A program made the translations under genes and the position numbers. Below are positions 61,500 to 64,000 of a stretch of DNA of 64,000 nt, piece after piece; within the stretch, counting starts at the first letter, position 1; the number at the start of each line of letters is the position of its first letter. Source of the DNA: Polyangium sp. y55x31 (GTDB lineage Bacteria > Myxococcota_A > Polyangia > Polyangiales > Polyangiaceae). The notes beneath the pieces are model-generated. The model searched no databases, was not told the origin of the DNA, and was given only the letters and a program-made list of their open reading frames with translations. The DNA lies in NCBI RefSeq assembly GCF_029946505.1, contig NZ_JARZHG010000026.1, positions 62,001 through 126,000 on the forward strand, written 5' to 3'.

Positions 61500-62357
61500 T
61501 CAGGGCTCTGCGAAGACCTCGTCGATCGTCTTCGCGTCGAGCAGGCGCAGGATCCACGCGTCGAGCGTGGCGCGCGTGGCTCCCGCGATCCGGGCCTCGG
61601 CGTCCGCCGAAATCTCGCCGAAGCGCGCCCGCAGCAGGGTGCCGAGCGCCTCGCGGCGGCCCTCTTCGCGGCCCGCGTCGCGCGCGCCCTCCTTCAGCCT
61701 TTCGAGCTCCGCGTTCCCTTTTCGTTCGAGCGCGCGCACCACCTCGCGCTCCGCGTTCTGTACGTCGAGCAGCGCGCGCACCGCAATGGGACGCACGAAG
61801 CACGGATCCTCGAGCATGCCGTCCAAAAGGAGCGGCACGAACGCGTGTTTCTCCGGCGACCACTCGCAGACCTCGCGGCGCTTGACGAAGATCGCGAACA
61901 CCCGGCGAACGCCGCGCTCGGCGAGCTCCTCGGCCTTCTCGACCACGTCGCGCACGCTCTGCTCGTTTACGATCTCGAACGAGATCTCCTCCAGGAAACG
62001 CCGCCCGGTGGCCGGGTCTTGCCCTTCGCGCCGGATCGACAGGTCGGTCGCGAAGTTCGAGCCCTCGGCGACGCGGGTGAGCAGCTCCGTCGAGGGCCGG
62101 TAGCCCGGACGGACGTGCGGGAGGATCAAAAAATCCAGGCTCGTCTGCAGGTCCGCGTGGGGCTCGAGCGCCGGCTGCGCGGAGACCTTGCGGCCGCGGA
62201 TCATCTCGTCCCGCGTCGTCTCGGGCACGACGATGTGCTCGTCGACCGGCGGAAAACGTCCCGAGCGGGAGCCTGACGGCGGGAACGACAGCGCCGCGCC
62301 GCCGCCGCTGCGAGGCGGCGCGAGGAGGACCATCGACCGATCAGGCTTGGGATCCAT
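61500..62357 (-). CDS. DUF4351 protein with PD-(D/E)XK-nuclease-like N-terminal half
   Basis: The 285-residue protein ends in a DUF4351 helical domain (ALGTLLRARFGEIS; DAWILRLLDAKTIDEVF, ~230-285). The N-terminal half has a GSNFATDLSIRREGQ...EISFEIVNE stretch resembling the DUF820/Uma2-type nuclease fold, whose active-site Asp and Glu would be in those strands. The catalytic Lys of the family is not obvious, so activity is uncertain. Proteins of this kind are frequent, multi-copy and often found near mobile DNA or in large myxobacterial genomes. No signal peptide. The start at 62357 is an ATG. Confidence 0.75.
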   Translation of the reverse strand: MDPKPDRSMVLLAPPRSGGGAALSFPPSGSRSGRFPPVDEHIVVPETTRDEMIRGRKVSAQPALEPHADLQTSLDFLILPHVRPGYRPSTELLTRVAEGSNFATDLSIRREGQDPATGRRFLEEISFEIVNEQSVRDVVEKAEELAERGVRRVFAIFVKRREVCEWSPEKHAFVPLLLDGMLEDPCFVRPIAVRALLDVQNAEREVVRALERKGNAELERLKEGARDAGREEGRREALGTLLRARFGEISADAEARIAGATRATLDAWILRLLDAKTIDEVFAEP

Positions 62358-62467
62358 GCCCTACAACCTAGCAGACCCGAACCCGCCCCGGGAGCCCAAA
62401 AATGCCCTCTTCCCGCTCCGCGGGCAAACCCCTCGCATCCGGCGAGGATCGGCTATAGTCCCCCGCC

Positions 62468-64000
62468 GTGGACGCGCGCCGAACGCCCCCGAACGAGGTG
62501 CCGCGAGCGCGCTTCGTCGCGTTCGCGCTTTCGCTCGTCGTGTTCGTCGCGTGCGGCGCGCCCGACGAGCCGCCGGGCCGCACTGTCGAGGGGCCGGATC
62601 CGGCCGTGCCCGCGGCGCCTTTCGCCTCGGGAGGCTCGCTCCCGCTCCCGCCCGAGCCCTCGGCCGTGAGCGAGCCCGAGCCCGAGGGCCCCGCGCCGGC
62701 GGACCTCGAGCCGGGCCAGGGCCACGAGCTCGCCAGCATCGCGATGCGCAACTTCGTGTACATCGCGCCCGATTACCAGTCCACGCGGCTCGGGTACCTG
62801 CGCGCGGGCGCGATCGTCCCGCGCGCCGCCGAGCCCGCCGGTTTCAAGCGGTGCAAGGGCGGCTTTTATCGGATCCACCCGCGCGGCTACGTCTGCGTGG
62901 GCACGGGCGCGACGCTCGACACGAAGCACCCGGTCGCCCTCGCGGCTGTCCGCGGCCCGCGCCGTGGCGAGCCTTTCCCGTACCATTACGTCGTTTCGCG
63001 CAGCCCCCCGCCTCACCTCTACGTCCACCTCCCCACGCCCCAGGAGCAACACACCGTCGAGGGCCGCCCCCTCGGCGCTCGGGGCATGAACGACTGGATC
63101 GTGCAGGAGATTGGCAGGACGATCGGCGATGCCGATCCGATCTCCCCCTTCCTCGAATCCGGCCGCGACTTGCCGAAGCCCGCGGGCGCCGAGGAGAAGG
63201 TCCGCTTCCACGCGCACCGCGGCCGCGCCAAGGCGCGCTCGGCCTTCGGGCTGATGGCCACCTTCGACTGGACGGGCCGCCGTTTCGGCCTCACGACCGA
63301 GCTCGATCTCGTCCCGATCGATCGCACGCGGCCCGCGCATCTCTCCGAGCTGCGTGGCGTCGTCTTCAAGGCTCCGGGGATGCCGGCGTTCGTCATGCAC
63401 CAGGGCCTGCGCGCGCTCCGGCCCGATGAAGAAGGCAAGCTCCGGCCCGCGGAGTACGTCCCTTTCCGCAGCGGCTGGGTGCTCACGGGGCGCGCGTCGA
63501 GCGGCGGCGCGCACCGCGTCGAGGGAAAACCGGGCGAGGCGCTCGCGGCGTACGTCGAGACCACCGAGGGCGTATGGCTCGCGGCGAGCAGCTTGCGGAT
63601 CGGCCGGCTCGGGCAGGATCTCTGGGGGCATGCCAAGCGCGGCAAGCGCTGGATCGACATCTCGATCGAGCTGCAGATGCTCGTCGCCTACGAGGGCACG
63701 AACCCCGTGTTCGCCACGCTCGTCTCCACGGGCCGAGGCGGGCTCTCGGATCCGGAGACCACGGGCGCCACGGTCCAGGGCACGTTTTTCGTGCAATCGA
63801 AGCACGTCACGGCGACGATGGACGGTGATCCGGCGAGCGAGGCCGCGTTCGAGCTGCACGACGTGCCTTACGTCCAGTACTTCCACCAGAACTACGCCAT
63901 CCACGGCGCTTACTGGCACGACGAATTCGGCAAGGCGCGCAGCAACGGCTGCGTGAACGTCTCGCCCGCGGACGCCGCCTGGCTCTTCGACTTCACCGAT
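62468..64000 (+). CDS. L,D-transpeptidase (YkuD) lipoprotein, 3' end outside window
   Basis: The frame is open from the GTG at 62468 to the window end (511 codons) without a stop. The N-terminus is a signal peptide with lipobox FVAC, followed by a Pro/Glu-rich spacer. The end of the window contains the YkuD active-site region: the catalytic Cys495 in SNGCVNV, 16 residues after His479 (IHGAYWHDEFGKARSNGC). The common SHGC is SNGC here. The enzyme should form 3-3 cross-links in peptidoglycan or attach proteins to it, in the periplasm. A few residues at the C-terminus are missing. Confidence 0.85.
   Translation, partial: MDARRTPPNEVPRARFVAFALSLVVFVACGAPDEPPGRTVEGPDPAVPAAPFASGGSLPLPPEPSAVSEPEPEGPAPADLEPGQGHELASIAMRNFVYIAPDYQSTRLGYLRAGAIVPRAAEPAGFKRCKGGFYRIHPRGYVCVGTGATLDTKHPVALAAVRGPRRGEPFPYHYVVSRSPPPHLYVHLPTPQEQHTVEGRPLGARGMNDWIVQEIGRTIGDADPISPFLESGRDLPKPAGAEEKVRFHAHRGRAKARSAFGLMATFDWTGRRFGLTTELDLVPIDRTRPAHLSELRGVVFKAPGMPAFVMHQGLRALRPDEEGKLRPAEYVPFRSGWVLTGRASSGGAHRVEGKPGEALAAYVETTEGVWLAASSLRIGRLGQDLWGHAKRGKRWIDISIELQMLVAYEGTNPVFATLVSTGRGGLSDPETTGATVQGTFFVQSKHVTATMDGDPASEAAFELHDVPYVQYFHQNYAIHGAYWHDEFGKARSNGCVNVSPADAAWLFDFTD

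Overview
The window is GC-rich chromosomal DNA from what looks like a myxobacterium, most plausibly order Polyangiales (Sorangium/Polyangium/Minicystis relatives). This is inferred from the very strong G/C bias at third codon positions, the many Cys-rich or Gly-rich lipoproteins with LxxC lipoboxes, a eukaryote-like Ser/Thr kinase with a PEGA-type tail, a fused cyclase/ATPase/TPR protein, an NtrC-type regulator and many hypothetical surface proteins. No rRNA, tRNA, CRISPR array, transposase or phage module was recognised. Genes lie on both strands in short operons. Both window ends cut a gene: a Cys-rich protein at the left and an L,D-transpeptidase at the right.

Layout. 1-1658: two Cys-rich surface proteins separated by a strong terminator, then a YkgJ-type cysteine-cluster protein. 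1650-5330 (minus): a tight operon of RNase HI, an iPGM-like protein whose second metal site has been lost, and a Ser/Thr kinase with altered catalytic motifs. 5428-8479 (plus): an SDR reductase and a TMTC-like membrane glycosyltransferase with TPRs. 8563-15060 (minus): an M43 metalloprotease lipoprotein, a HutF-like deiminase and two tandem membrane alkaline-phosphatase-superfamily transferases. 15525-18242 (plus): a compact candidate RiPP locus with a 62-residue precursor, an M29/COG2309-like metalloprotein and a radical SAM/SPASM enzyme. 18292-24295: a SprT-like protein, then a minus-strand group of glycosyltransferase, STAS-like protein, lipoprotein and a repeat-rich OmpA protein. 24541-26960: an NtrC-family response regulator translationally coupled to an orphan ABC ATPase. 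26917-37405: a GFA protein, a TetR regulator, several lipoproteins, a gluzincin-like lipoprotein, a SnoaL-like protein and an MscS-like membrane protein. 37762-43274: a tandem cyclase-homology/AAA/TPR protein followed by a SulP-STAS-cNMP-binding transporter. 43288-56108: a vWA membrane protein, an oppositely oriented sulfatase, then a three-gene operon (tubulin-like protein, two-TM partner, TM-anchored DUF1998 helicase-like ATPase). 56137-64000: a CehA/McbA-type PHP lipoprotein, small hypothetical proteins, a CBS pair, a propeller lipoprotein, a DUF4351 nuclease-like protein and the L,D-transpeptidase.

Two loci look most like undescribed systems. The first is the precursor/M29-like/radical-SAM locus: a strong ribosome-binding site on the precursor, a hairpin before the enzymes and a 14-nt overlap between the enzymes argue for coordinated expression with excess precursor. 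The second is the tubulin-like/two-TM/membrane-anchored DUF1998 ATPase operon, near a vWA protein. Its C-terminal DUF1998 zinc module is kept, while helicase motifs II, III and VI are eroded. A third theme is enzyme repurposing: the iPGM paralogue has lost the whole second metal site and sits with an atypical kinase. A possible cyclic-nucleotide cassette (cyclase followed by a cNMP-binding SulP carrier) also stands out. All functional statements are read from motifs by eye; no searches were run.
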